64,000 nt of DNA. Source: Oceanibacterium hippocampi (GTDB taxonomy: Bacteria; Pseudomonadota; Alphaproteobacteria; Sneathiellales; Sneathiellaceae). Shown here one piece after another: positions 1 to 7,730 of this stretch (the stretch's first letter is position 1; each line of letters begins with the position of its first letter). The stretch is from NCBI RefSeq assembly GCF_900172325.1, contig NZ_FWFR01000003.1:679936-743935 (forward strand), written 5' to 3'. A program made the position numbers and the translations under genes. The notes beneath the pieces were generated by a model. It was not told where the DNA came from. It saw only the letters and a list, made by a program, of their open reading frames with translations, and searched no databases.

Positions 1-34
1 CATGGTCGCACGGGGTGCGTGCCCCGAGAGCCGA

Positions 35-43
35 TGCTATAGT
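35..43 (+). promoter_or_regulatory. possible extended -10 promoter of pgsA
   Basis: TGC precedes TATAGT (38-43), an extended -10 pattern about 35 bases before the pgsA ATG. No good -35 is visible. A short GC hairpin (CGGGG/CCCCG, 11-26) lies just upstream and may end the previous transcript. The call rests on motif match alone. Confidence 0.3.
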
Positions 44-77
44 CCGCCGAATCCCTCAGCCCGAGCACCCGACCGAC

Positions 78-674
78 ATGCTGACCGACCTGCCCAATGT
101 GCTGACCCTGTCGCGTATCGTCATTATCCCGGCGCTCGTGGCGGCGTTCTACCTGCCCTTCCCGCTCGCGAACTGGGTCGGATTCGGCCTGTTCGTCGCC
201 GCCGGCGTGACCGATTTCTTCGACGGCTATGTCGCCCGCCTGCGCGGCCAGCAATCGCCCTTCGGCCGCTTTCTCGACCCGATCGCGGACAAGCTGCTGG
301 TCGCCGCGACGATCGTCATGCTGGTCGCCGAGGACCGGATCGAGGACTGGGCGATGCTGCCCGCGCTGGTCATCCTGTGCCGGGAAATCCTCGTCTCGGG
401 CCTGCGCGAGTTTCTCGCCGAGCTGAATGTCGGCATGCCGGTGAGCCGGCTTGCGAAATGGAAGACGACGGTGCAGATCATCGCCATCTGCATGTTGCTG
501 GTGGGCGATGCCGCACCGCAGCCGATTCCCGGCCAACTGCTTGGCATCGCCCTGCTCTGGCTCGCCGGGGCACTCACGCTCTGGACCGGGATCGACTACC
601 TGCGCGCCGGTCTCGGCCACATGCTGCCGCCAGCCAAGAGCGACGCCGCGAAGACGCGCGAGCGCGCGGGCTGA
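78..674 (+). CDS. pgsA: CDP-diacylglycerol--glycerol-3-phosphate 3-phosphatidyltransferase
   Basis: This inner-membrane enzyme condenses CDP-diacylglycerol with glycerol-3-phosphate, the committed step to phosphatidylglycerol and cardiolipin. The 198-residue protein carries the CDP-alcohol phosphotransferase signature near residues 46-72: DGYVAR, then GRFLDPIAD, with the metal-binding Asp residues in place. Several hydrophobic helices follow, and the length is usual for PgsA. The ATG at 78 was chosen because the protein then begins LTDLPNVLTLSR, the family's normal N-terminus. An in-frame upstream extension would add about 20 unlike residues. It ends five bases before mobB, so it probably shares a transcript with the molybdenum-cofactor genes, although the pathways are unrelated. 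Confidence 0.95.
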   Translation: MLTDLPNVLTLSRIVIIPALVAAFYLPFPLANWVGFGLFVAAGVTDFFDGYVARLRGQQSPFGRFLDPIADKLLVAATIVMLVAEDRIEDWAMLPALVILCREILVSGLREFLAELNVGMPVSRLAKWKTTVQIIAICMLLVGDAAPQPIPGQLLGIALLWLAGALTLWTGIDYLRAGLGHMLPPAKSDAAKTRERAG

Positions 675-679
675 ATGCC

Positions 680-1213
680 GTGCGCGTTCTCGGCATTTCC
701 GGCTGGAGCGGCAGCGGCAAGACGACCCTCGTCAGCCGGCTGATACCCGTCCTCACGGCTACCGGCCTCAGGGTCTCCACCATCAAGCACGCCCATCACG
801 GCTTCGACGTCGACAGGCCCGGCAAGGATTCCTGGCGCCACCGGGAAGCCGGCGCGACCGAGGTCATGGTCAGTTCCGCGAAACGCTGGGCGCTGATGCA
901 CGAGCATCGCGAGGAGACGGAAGCCGACCTCGCCGAACTGCTGCGCCACATGAGCCCGGTCGACCTGGTGCTCGTCGAAGGCTTCAAGCACGAGAACCAT
1001 CCGAAGATCGAGATCTGGCGCGCGGAAACCGGGCAGAGTCCGCTCGCCGTCGCGGACGCGAGCTTCATCGCCTTCGCCACGGATGCCGCACCGGCGGATG
1101 TTCCCGCCGGCGTGACGGCCCCGAGGATCGACCTCAACGATGTCGACGCGGTTGCCCGCTTCATTCTCGACTTCATCGGCACGCCCGCGGCGGTCGCGGA
1201 GGCGCGCGGATGA
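680..1213 (+). CDS. mobB: molybdopterin-guanine dinucleotide biosynthesis protein MobB
   Basis: MobB is a small P-loop GTPase that assists MobA in attaching GMP to molybdopterin. The 177-residue protein opens with GISGWSGSGKTTL, a Walker A loop at about residues 5-17. It continues with TIKHAHHGFDVD and the Walker B-like segment DLVLVEGFKHE, both typical of MobB. A GTG at 680 is taken as the start because the P-loop then falls at the expected N-terminal position. The frame stays open upstream inside pgsA, but that part has no MobB similarity. Its stop overlaps the moeA start as ATGA, which implies translational coupling. Confidence 0.93.
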   Translation: MRVLGISGWSGSGKTTLVSRLIPVLTATGLRVSTIKHAHHGFDVDRPGKDSWRHREAGATEVMVSSAKRWALMHEHREETEADLAELLRHMSPVDLVLVEGFKHENHPKIEIWRAETGQSPLAVADASFIAFATDAAPADVPAGVTAPRIDLNDVDAVARFILDFIGTPAAVAEARG

Positions 1214-2466
1214 CGCAGCTCACCGACGACTGCTTCGCCTTCGGCGGCGCCCTTCTGCCGGCCGACACCGCGCTCGCGCGGATGACCGAGAAGCTGAGGG
1301 TGGTCGTCGACAGCGAGGAGGTAGCCCTCGACGATGCGCTCGGACGGGCCCTCGCCGTCGACCTGGTATCCGGGATCGACGTGCCGCCGCACGCCAATGC
1401 CGCGGTCGACGGCTACGCGCTGCGCTTCGCCGATCTCGCCGCCGACGGCGACAGCAGGCTAAGGGTCGCCGGCCGGGCTGCCGCCGGCCAGCCGTTCGAC
1501 GGCGCCTGCGGGCCGGGCGAGGCGATCCGGATCTTCACCGGCGCCTGGCTGCCGGCGGGCTCTGACAGTGTCGTCATGCAGGAAGACGTGCGGCGCGACG
1601 GCGATGTCGTCATCGTGCCGCCGGGCCTGCGCGAAGGGTCGAACCGGCGCCGGGCCGGCGAGGACATCCAGCGTGACGCCGTCATTCTCGCCCGCGGGCA
1701 GATTCTCCGGCCCCAGGATCTCGGTCTCGCCGCGAGCATCGGTCAGGCCCGCCTCACCGTCTATCGCGCGCTCCGCGTCGCCCTGTTCTCGACCGGCGAC
1801 GAACTGCGCGAGCCCGGCGCGGCGCTTGCCCCGGGGGCGATCTACGACAGCAATCGCCATATCCTGAAGGGCCTGCTCGCGCGGGCCGGGGCGGCGGTGA
1901 CCGATCTCGGCATCCTGGCCGACCGCGCCGACGCGGTCCGTGCCGCCCTCGCCGCTGCCGCCGAAAGCCACGATCTGCTGATCACCTCGGGCGGCGTCTC
2001 GACCGGCGAAACGGACCATGTGCGGGCTGCCGTCGAGGCGCTCGGCCGGATCGATTCCTGGCGTGTCGCGATCAAGCCCGGACGGCCGATCGCGCTCGGA
2101 CATGTCGCCGGCACGGCCTTCGTCGGCCTGCCGGGCAACCCGGTCGCGGCGATGATCTGCTTCATGCGCTTCGCGCGCCCGATCATTGCCGGGCTTGGCG
2201 GCGCGACGCTGCCGCCGCCCCTGCTGCTGCCGGTCGCCGCCGGCTTCGCCATGCAGAAGAAGGCCGGACGGCGCGAATGGATCCGCGCCCGGATCGAACG
2301 CGACGGGGCCGGCAGGGCGGTCGCGCGGAGCTTTCCCCGGCAGGGTTCCGGCATCCTGACATCGATGGTCGCTTCCGACGGGCTGGTGGAACTGCTCGAG
2401 GAGACCACCGACATCCACGAGGGCGATACCGTACCCTTTCTGCCATTCAGCGAGGTCTTGCGATGA
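1210..2466 (+). CDS. moeA: molybdopterin molybdenumtransferase MoeA
   Basis: MoeA inserts molybdate into adenylylated molybdopterin to form active molybdenum cofactor. The 418-residue protein has MoeA domains in order: the N-terminal region with PHANAAVDGYA and FTGAWLPAGSD, then the MoCF-binding core with FSTGDEL, IYDSNRHIL, TSGGVSTGETDHV and GLPGNPVAAM, then a C-terminal beta domain. Length is normal. It is coupled by four-base ATGA overlaps to mobB upstream and moaD downstream. No moaA, moaB or moaC is present in the window, so the cofactor pathway is completed elsewhere in the genome. Confidence 0.96.
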   Translation: MTQLTDDCFAFGGALLPADTALARMTEKLRVVVDSEEVALDDALGRALAVDLVSGIDVPPHANAAVDGYALRFADLAADGDSRLRVAGRAAAGQPFDGACGPGEAIRIFTGAWLPAGSDSVVMQEDVRRDGDVVIVPPGLREGSNRRRAGEDIQRDAVILARGQILRPQDLGLAASIGQARLTVYRALRVALFSTGDELREPGAALAPGAIYDSNRHILKGLLARAGAAVTDLGILADRADAVRAALAAAAESHDLLITSGGVSTGETDHVRAAVEALGRIDSWRVAIKPGRPIALGHVAGTAFVGLPGNPVAAMICFMRFARPIIAGLGGATLPPPLLLPVAAGFAMQKKAGRREWIRARIERDGAGRAVARSFPRQGSGILTSMVASDGLVELLEETTDIHEGDTVPFLPFSEVLR

Positions 2467-2714
2467 AGCTGCTCTATTTCGCCTGGATCCGGGAGAAGAT
2501 CGGCAAGGCCGAGGAAGAGATCGTTCTGCCGGCCGGGGTGACCACGGTGTCGGGCCTGATCGACTGGCTGACCGCGCGCGCGCCGGGCTATGCCGCCGCC
2601 TTCGCCGATCGCGACATTGTGCGGACCGCCGTGAACATGGAATATGTTCGTGGCGAGCATCCGTTGAGCGAGAGCGACGAGGTCGCTTTCTTCCCGCCGG
2701 TGACCGGCGGGTGA
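2463..2714 (+). CDS. moaD: molybdopterin synthase sulfur carrier subunit MoaD
   Basis: MoaD is a ubiquitin-like protein whose thiocarboxylated C-terminus donates sulfur for the molybdopterin dithiolene. The 83-residue product has the beta-grasp pattern beginning MKLLYFAWIRE and ends in the required Gly-Gly (PPVTGG). The ATG overlaps the moeA stop by four bases, and moaE follows after ten bases. Size and order fit the two-subunit synthase, with MoaE as partner. Confidence 0.95.
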   Translation: MKLLYFAWIREKIGKAEEEIVLPAGVTTVSGLIDWLTARAPGYAAAFADRDIVRTAVNMEYVRGEHPLSESDEVAFFPPVTGG

Positions 2715-2724
2715 GGAAAAGCCG

Positions 2725-3180
2725 ATGATCCGCGTGCAGCGAGAGACATTCGATATCGGCCGGGAGGCGGCGGCCCTGACCGCCGGCAAGCCCGGTATCG
2801 GTGCGCTCGTCACCTTCACGGGCCTGGTCCGCGACGACAATCTCGGGCGCGGCGTGACCGCCCTGACGCTGGAGCATTATCCGGCAATGACCGAACGCGC
2901 GCTCGCCCGGATCGAGCAGGAGGCACTGTCGCGCTGGCCGTTGCAGGCCTCGCTTGTCATTCATCGCTTCGGCCGGATGCTGCCGGGCGAACCGATCGTC
3001 GGGGTCGCGACCGCCGCCGCCCATCGCGGCGACGCTTTCCAGGCCGCGGAGTTCCTGATGGACTGGCTGAAGACCCAGGCACCGTTCTGGAAGCTGGAAA
3101 CCGACGGCGAGGCGGAGCAATGGGTCGATGCGCGCTCGAGCGACGAGGCGGCCGCCGATCGCTGGCGGCAGCCCGGGTGA
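2725..3180 (+). CDS. moaE: molybdopterin synthase catalytic subunit MoaE
   Basis: MoaE binds precursor Z (cPMP) and, with two MoaD partners, converts it to molybdopterin. The 151-residue protein shows the family motifs GALVTFTGLVRD near residue 27, LEHYPAM, the HRFGRMLPGE segment, and the C-terminal DWLKTQAPFWK containing the active-site lysine region. A GAGGAA ribosome-binding site lies upstream of the ATG. It is the last gene of the run and is followed by a hairpin with A and T tracts. Confidence 0.95.
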   Translation: MIRVQRETFDIGREAAALTAGKPGIGALVTFTGLVRDDNLGRGVTALTLEHYPAMTERALARIEQEALSRWPLQASLVIHRFGRMLPGEPIVGVATAAAHRGDAFQAAEFLMDWLKTQAPFWKLETDGEAEQWVDARSSDEAAADRWRQPG

Positions 3181-3190
3181 CGGCAATCGC

Positions 3191-3228
3191 CCGAAAAAAA
3201 ACGGGCCCCGAGGGACCCGCTTTTTCGG
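3191..3228. terminator. bidirectional terminator between moaE and ilvE
   Basis: CCGAAAAA at 3191 pairs with TTTTTCGG ending at 3228, enclosing a second GC-rich stem (CGGG...CCCG). The A-tract and T-tract on either side make it usable from both strands, which fits the convergent moaE and ilvE. Confidence 0.8.
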
Positions 3229-3263
3229 TTCCGATATCGTCTGCCGCGGCGCGCGGCCGATCG

Positions 3264-4148
3264 TCAGGCGGCGGCGCGCGGCCGCACCAGCCCGTCGAAG
3301 TCCTGGATCAGCTGCTTGCAGACCGTACCCGGCGTGAAGCGATAGTCGCCGATCTCTGCCACCGGCGTGATCTCCGCCGCCGTGCCCGTCAGGAAGCACT
3401 CGTCGAACCCGGCCATCTCCTCAGGCATGATTGCCCGCTCGACGACCTCGTAGCCGCGGGCCCGGGCGAGCTTGATCACCTCGCGCCGCGTGATGCCGTC
3501 CAGGAAGCAGTCCGGCGTCGGGGTATGCAGCGTCTTGCCCTTGGCGAAGAAGACATTCGCGCCGGTCGCCTCGGCCACCTGGCCGCGATAGTCGAGCATC
3601 AGGGCGTCATGATAGCCCGCCGCTTCCGCCTTGTGCTTCGACAGCGTGCAGATCATGTAGAGGCCGGCCGCCTTGGCGTGAACCGGCGCGGTGTTCGGCG
3701 CCGGGCGACGCCAGTCGGAAAGTGCCAGGCGGATACCCTTGAGACGCGCGGCCGGATCGAAATAGCTCGGCCAGACCCAGCTCGCGAAAGCCAGGTGAAT
3801 GGTGTTCTGCTGCGCCGACACGCCCATCATCTCGCTGCCGCGCCAGGCGACCGGGCGAACATAGCCATCGACGATCCGGTTGGCGGCGACCACATCGCGC
3901 GTTGCCTGGTCGATCTCGGCCACGCTATAGGGGATCTTGAAGCCCATCGTCTCGGCCGACTTGACCAGCCGTTCGCTGTGTTCGGTCAGGCGGAAAACCT
4001 CGCCGTCATAGACCCGTTCGCCCTCGAACACACTGCTGGCATAATGCAGGGCGTGCGTCAGAACATGCACGCGCGCGTCACGCCACGGAATCAGCTTGCC
4101 GTCGTACCAGATAAGGCCGTCGCGATCATCAAAGGAGCCCTGTGCCAT
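3264..4148 (-). CDS. ilvE: branched-chain-amino-acid aminotransferase
   Basis: This PLP enzyme interconverts leucine, isoleucine and valine with their 2-oxo acids. The 294-residue fold type IV protein has the N-terminal HALHYASSVFEG motif, the presumed Schiff-base lysine in VHAKAAGLY, and the EATGANVFF segment that contacts the cofactor phosphate. The ATG at 4148 was preferred over one 14 codons upstream because GAGGGA precedes it and the family N-terminus begins about there. It is divergent from a MarR gene across about 100 bases, an arrangement seen in other alphaproteobacteria. A second class IV enzyme at 57.2-58.1 kb is a distinct paralogue. Confidence 0.93.
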   Translation of the reverse strand: MAQGSFDDRDGLIWYDGKLIPWRDARVHVLTHALHYASSVFEGERVYDGEVFRLTEHSERLVKSAETMGFKIPYSVAEIDQATRDVVAANRIVDGYVRPVAWRGSEMMGVSAQQNTIHLAFASWVWPSYFDPAARLKGIRLALSDWRRPAPNTAPVHAKAAGLYMICTLSKHKAEAAGYHDALMLDYRGQVAEATGANVFFAKGKTLHTPTPDCFLDGITRREVIKLARARGYEVVERAIMPEEMAGFDECFLTGTAAEITPVAEIGDYRFTPGTVCKQLIQDFDGLVRPRAAA

Positions 4149-4190
4149 CGAATCGTCCCTCGAGTCAGAAATATGCCGAAACCCCGGCAT

Positions 4191-4206
4191 AAACGTTCAA
4201 ATGTTT
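4191..4206. promoter_or_regulatory. palindromic candidate operator, ilvE/MarR intergenic
   Basis: AAACGTTCAAATGTTT is an inverted repeat with one mismatch pair and a two-base centre. It sits in the A/T-rich gap between the divergent ilvE and MarR-family genes. MarR proteins bind palindromes of about this size, so autoregulation is plausible. This is inferred from position and symmetry only. Confidence 0.35.
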
Positions 4207-4252
4207 CGTAGTTGCTGCCCAACAGGTAACATTCGCAATCAGATATGTCAAC

Positions 4253-4747
4253 ATGACTGACTTAAAATCCGCACCGAGCCCGCTCTTTCTGCGTGAGGAG
4301 GAACTGCGGCAGGGCATCGAGCTGATGTTCTTCGCCTATCGCTATTTCACCTCCGACCCGGACGCGATCCTGAAGCGCTACCAGTTCGGCCGGGCCCATC
4401 ACCGGGTGGTGCATTTCGTCGGGCGGAACCCGGGTATCACGGTGGCCGAACTGCTCTCCATCCTGAGCATCACCAAGCAGAGCCTGAGCCGGGTGCTCTC
4501 GACGCTCGTCGAACAGGGCTTCATCGAACAGCGACCGGGCACGAAGGACCGCCGCCAGCGGCTCTTGTCGCTGACCGAGAAGGGCCAGGCGCTGGAGGAC
4601 GAACTGGCGTCGCCGCAGAAGGGCCGCGTCGCCCGCGCCTATCGCGAAGCCGGCGCCGAGGCGGTCGAGGGCTATCGCAAGGTACTGCTCGGTCTGATCG
4701 ATGCCGAGGACAGGGAGGAAATCCTGTCCCGGATCATCAAACCCTGA
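4253..4747 (+). CDS. petP: MarR-family transcriptional regulator, PetP-like
   Basis: This is a predicted winged-helix DNA-binding protein of 164 residues. The helix-turn-helix lies near residues 62-85 (TVAELLSILSITKQSLSRV). It is followed by the wing with the family motif GTKDRRQRLLSLTEKG. Flanking helices would form the dimer interface. No clear ribosome-binding site precedes the ATG. It lies nine bases before an OmpR-type regulator, the order of petP-petR in Rhodobacter capsulatus, where these genes neighbour the cytochrome bc1 operon. The name is by that analogy. Here petABC is about 20 kb away. Confidence 0.8.
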   Translation: MTDLKSAPSPLFLREEELRQGIELMFFAYRYFTSDPDAILKRYQFGRAHHRVVHFVGRNPGITVAELLSILSITKQSLSRVLSTLVEQGFIEQRPGTKDRRQRLLSLTEKGQALEDELASPQKGRVARAYREAGAEAVEGYRKVLLGLIDAEDREEILSRIIKP

Positions 4748-4756
4748 AGGTCGCCG

Positions 4757-5440
4757 ATGACGGATTCCCCGGGCCACATCCTTGTCGTCGATGACGACGT
4801 GCGGCTGGCCGCGCTCCTGCGCCGTTTCCTGAGCGAGCACGGCTATCGGGTGACCGTCGCGACCGGGGCCGAGGACGCCCGCCAGAAGCGCGCCGGGCTG
4901 ATCTTCGACCTGCTGGTCGTCGACCGCATGATGCCGGGCGAAAGCGGCACCGATTTCGTGCGCAGTGTCCGCGAGACGGAAGGGGACGACCCGGCGACGC
5001 CGATCATGATGCTGACCGCGCTCGGCGAATCCGAGGATCGCATCGCCGGCCTCGAGGCCGGCGTCGACGACTACCTGACCAAGCCGTTCGAGCCGCGCGA
5101 ACTGCTGCTCCGGATCGAGGCGATCCTGCGCCGCACCCGGCCGCGCCCCCAGGGACTGGTCCAGTTCGGCCGCTTCAGTTTCGATCTGGAAAAGGGCAAG
5201 CTGTTCGAGAATGACGAGGAAATCTACCTGACCTCGGGCGAGATCGCGCTGCTCAGGGCGCTTACCCGCAATCCCGGCGTCGCGGTCAGTCGCGAGAAGC
5301 TGTCGACATCCGGCGAAGGCCAGGGCCGGGCCGTCGACGTGCAGATCACCCGGCTCCGCAAGAAGATCGAGGACGACCCGCGAACGCCCCGCTTCCTGCA
5401 GACGGTAAGGGGCGAAGGCTATGTCCTCTGGACAGATTAG
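4757..5440 (+). CDS. petR: OmpR-family response regulator, PetR-like
   Basis: This 227-residue two-component regulator has a receiver domain (about 7-120) with acidic DDD at 12-14, phosphoacceptor Asp56 in VVDRMMPG, and the conserved lysine in TKPF. An OmpR-type winged helix follows (about 140-226), ending in RGEGYVLW. It should bind DNA as a dimer once phosphorylated. The downstream kinase start lies inside its last 20 bases, so the two are co-translated. In R. capsulatus, PetR is known to be needed for cytochrome bc1-dependent growth. The same role here is an inference from order and family. Confidence 0.88.
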   Translation: MTDSPGHILVVDDDVRLAALLRRFLSEHGYRVTVATGAEDARQKRAGLIFDLLVVDRMMPGESGTDFVRSVRETEGDDPATPIMMLTALGESEDRIAGLEAGVDDYLTKPFEPRELLLRIEAILRRTRPRPQGLVQFGRFSFDLEKGKLFENDEEIYLTSGEIALLRALTRNPGVAVSREKLSTSGEGQGRAVDVQITRLRKKIEDDPRTPRFLQTVRGEGYVLWTD

Positions 5441-6842
5441 CGACGGGCAACGGCCGGATCGCGCCCGGCCGGGCGTGAACCGCCGATTCGCCCGGGCCCT
5501 CGCCTATCTGTGGGACAGCCTCGCCATCGGGCTCAAGCACCTGATGCCGCGCTCGCTGTTCGGCCGCTCGCTGATCATCGTCGCGGCCCCGGTCGTGCTT
5601 CTGCAGGTGATCGCGACCTATGTCTTCTACGAGCGACACTGGGACAACGTGACCCGCCGCCTCGCGAACAGCGTCGCCGGCGAGATCGCGACCGTGATCG
5701 GCGGCCTCGAAGGGTTCGACAGCGATGACGACAAGGTCCGCCTGATCGCGATGGCGCAAAAGCAGATGGGACTGAAGATCTCCTACCTTCCGGGCCAGAC
5801 CCTGTCCGGAACCGCCCCGCCGCTCAGCCGCTTCTCGATCCTCGACGGGAACCTGAAATCCGCGCTCCGGCAAAGCTTCGCCGACAAGCCATTCCAGATC
5901 GACATGCAGACCCAGCCCGACTATGTCGAGATCCAGGTCCAGCTCGACGGCGGCGTCCTCCGGGTGCTGACCCGCGACAAGCGGCTCTTCGCCAGCACCA
6001 GCTATCTGTTCATCCTCTGGATGGTCGGGCTCTCGCTCGTCCTGCTCACAATCGCGATCATCTTCCTGCGTAACCAGGTGCGCCCCGTTCGCCAGCTCGC
6101 CATCGCCTCGGAAATGTTCGGCAAGGGCCATGACGTCGCCGATTTCCGCCCGGCCGGTGCGGCCGAGGTGCGGCAGGCGGCGTCCGCCTTCCTCGAGATG
6201 AAGGACCGGATCCAGCGCCAGATCGGCCAGCGGACGGAAATGCTCGCCGGGGTCAGTCACGATTTGCGCACGCCGCTGACCCGGATGAAGCTGCAACTCG
6301 CCATGCTCGGCGAAAGTCCCGAAATCGCCGATCTTCGGGCCGACGTGGTCGAAATGGAGAACATGGTGAACGGCTATCTCACCTTCGCCCGCGGACTGGG
6401 CAGCGAGGTTGCCGCCGAAGCAAATATCGGCGAGATCGTCGAATCCGTCGCGATGCTCGCGCGGCGGCACGGGGCTGATATCGGCGTTGAGCTTTACGGC
6501 GATCTGGCCGCCCATGTGCGGCCGAACGCGGTCAAGCGCTGCATCACCAATCTGGTCGAGAATGCCCGCCGCTACAGCTCGCGGATCGACGTCACCGCTT
6601 CGCGCGAGCCGCGCATGATCCGCATCCAGGTCGACGACAACGGTCCGGGCATACCGCCCGAGCGCCGGGAGGAGGTCTTCCGCCCGTTCCACCGACTGGA
6701 CGTGTCGCGCAACCTGGAGACCGGCGGCAGCGGCCTCGGCCTGACCATCGCCCGCGACATCGTCCGCAGCCACGGCGGCGACATCACGCTCGACGAGTCG
6801 CCCGCCGGCGGCCTTCGGGTCCAGATCAGGCTGCCGATCTGA
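5421..6842 (+). CDS. EnvZ-like sensor histidine kinase
   Basis: This 473-residue inner-membrane kinase is the likely partner of the preceding regulator. It has a transmembrane helix at about 49-69, a periplasmic sensor of about 125 residues, a second helix at about 195-216, a HAMP linker, and the H-box SHDLRTPLTR with His280. The ATPase domain carries NLVENA (N box), DDNGPGIP (G1), FRPFHRLD (F box) and GGSGLGL (G2), so it looks fully active. The start overlaps the regulator gene by 20 bases with GAAGG just upstream. The signal sensed is not evident. No terminator is obvious before the convergent next gene. Confidence 0.92.
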   Translation: MSSGQISDGQRPDRARPGVNRRFARALAYLWDSLAIGLKHLMPRSLFGRSLIIVAAPVVLLQVIATYVFYERHWDNVTRRLANSVAGEIATVIGGLEGFDSDDDKVRLIAMAQKQMGLKISYLPGQTLSGTAPPLSRFSILDGNLKSALRQSFADKPFQIDMQTQPDYVEIQVQLDGGVLRVLTRDKRLFASTSYLFILWMVGLSLVLLTIAIIFLRNQVRPVRQLAIASEMFGKGHDVADFRPAGAAEVRQAASAFLEMKDRIQRQIGQRTEMLAGVSHDLRTPLTRMKLQLAMLGESPEIADLRADVVEMENMVNGYLTFARGLGSEVAAEANIGEIVESVAMLARRHGADIGVELYGDLAAHVRPNAVKRCITNLVENARRYSSRIDVTASREPRMIRIQVDDNGPGIPPERREEVFRPFHRLDVSRNLETGGSGLGLTIARDIVRSHGGDITLDESPAGGLRVQIRLPI

Positions 6843-6863
6843 GCGCCCGGCGGCCGGCGCGGA

Positions 6864-7268
6864 TCAGGGCTTGAGCTTCTCGCCGATCGATCTGGCGCTC
6901 GCGGTAACCGCCGAGACCGTCTGCTCCGCCGCCGCGACAACCGCCTTGTCGGAAGCCTCGGCGCTGGTCTCGGGAAGCGGCGTCAGGCTCGCTTCCGTGC
7001 TCTGGCCGAGTGTCAGTGCGGCTTGTCCGAAACCCAACACCACCGGGATGACGGCAAGCGCCTGTTCCGGGGACTTGACGGTCATCGCCGCGGCGATGGC
7101 GCCCTGCACGTCGGCGCCGAGCGGTGTCGCGAGTGCGCCGACGCCATTCATGACGGCTTGATCGCTCTCAAGCGGCGGCTTGATGGCGTCGGTCATCGCG
7201 GACAATCCGTCCCGATGCCGGGCCACCATGTCGGCAATGCTGGCCGTGAATTCGTCGGGCGAGATCAT
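6864..7268 (-). CDS. hypothetical helical protein
   Basis: I do not recognise this 134-residue protein. It has no signal peptide or membrane span. It is rich in Ala, Thr, Ser and Val with heptad-like spacing, suggesting amphipathic helices, and it ends in a basic tail (EKLKP). Codon use matches the neighbours. It lies on the same strand as csaA and a phasin-like gene, so a surface-coating or polymer-associated role could be imagined, but nothing in the sequence proves that. A promoter-like pair sits so close upstream that the transcript could be leaderless. Confidence 0.6.
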   Translation of the reverse strand: MISPDEFTASIADMVARHRDGLSAMTDAIKPPLESDQAVMNGVGALATPLGADVQGAIAAAMTVKSPEQALAVIPVVLGFGQAALTLGQSTEASLTPLPETSAEASDKAVVAAAEQTVSAVTASARSIGEKLKP

Positions 7269-7274
7269 CGCCGG

Positions 7275-7303
7275 ATGATACTCGCAATAGTTGCATTTAG
7301 CAA
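7275..7303 (-). promoter_or_regulatory. possible sigma70-type promoter, leaderless
   Basis: On the minus strand TTGCTA (7303-7298) and TATCAT (7280-7275) are separated by exactly 17 bases. The predicted start of transcription falls at or one base beside the ATG at 7268. There is no ribosome-binding site before that ATG, which fits a leaderless message. Confidence 0.35.
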
Positions 7304-7316
7304 ACTCGGGGCGAGA

Positions 7317-7655
7317 TCAGTAGAGCCGTCCGCCGAGCGGTACGTCCTGTCCGGGGCCGATCAGGCAGACATTGCCGGCGCCATCCGGCACGCCGAGCAC
7401 CAGGACCTCGGACATGAACTTGCCGATCTGGCGCGGCGGAAAATTGACGACCGCAAGCACCTCCCGGCCGATGAGATCCGCCTTCTCGTAAAGCACGGTG
7501 ATCTGCGCCGAACTCTTGCGAATGCCGATCTCGGGACCGAAGTCGACGCGCAGGCGATAGGCCGGCTTGCGGGCCTCCGGGAAGTCCTCGACCTCGACGA
7601 TCCGCCCGACGCGGATGTCGACTTTCATGAAATCGTCGAACGTGATGGTGCTCAT
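7317..7655 (-). CDS. csaA: tRNA-binding protein / export-related chaperone CsaA
   Basis: This is a single tRNA-binding domain (OB fold) of 112 residues, the size of CsaA. It begins ITFDDFMKVDIRVGRI and contains the family patterns NFPPRQIGKFMSEVLVLG and IGPGQDVPLGGRLY. CsaA is reported as a homodimer with chaperone-like and export-related activity in Bacillus; the domain is also found at the end of methionyl-tRNA synthetases. The ATG at 7655 gives the normal N-terminus. An upstream in-frame start would add 24 unlike residues. It is probably transcribed with, or just upstream of, the helical unknown. Confidence 0.88.
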   Translation of the reverse strand: MSTITFDDFMKVDIRVGRIVEVEDFPEARKPAYRLRVDFGPEIGIRKSSAQITVLYEKADLIGREVLAVVNFPPRQIGKFMSEVLVLGVPDGAGNVCLIGPGQDVPLGGRLY

Positions 7656-7730
7656 GACGGACCGGGTTACTCGTTGCGGTGGATGCTCGGGCATTCGGCC
7701 GGCAACGCTAGCACCGCCCGGCGGCAACGC

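Noticed and set aside
2..679. N-terminal extension of MobB upstream of 680
   Set aside because: The extension overlaps pgsA and is Arg/Pro-rich. The P-loop must be near the N-terminus in MobB.
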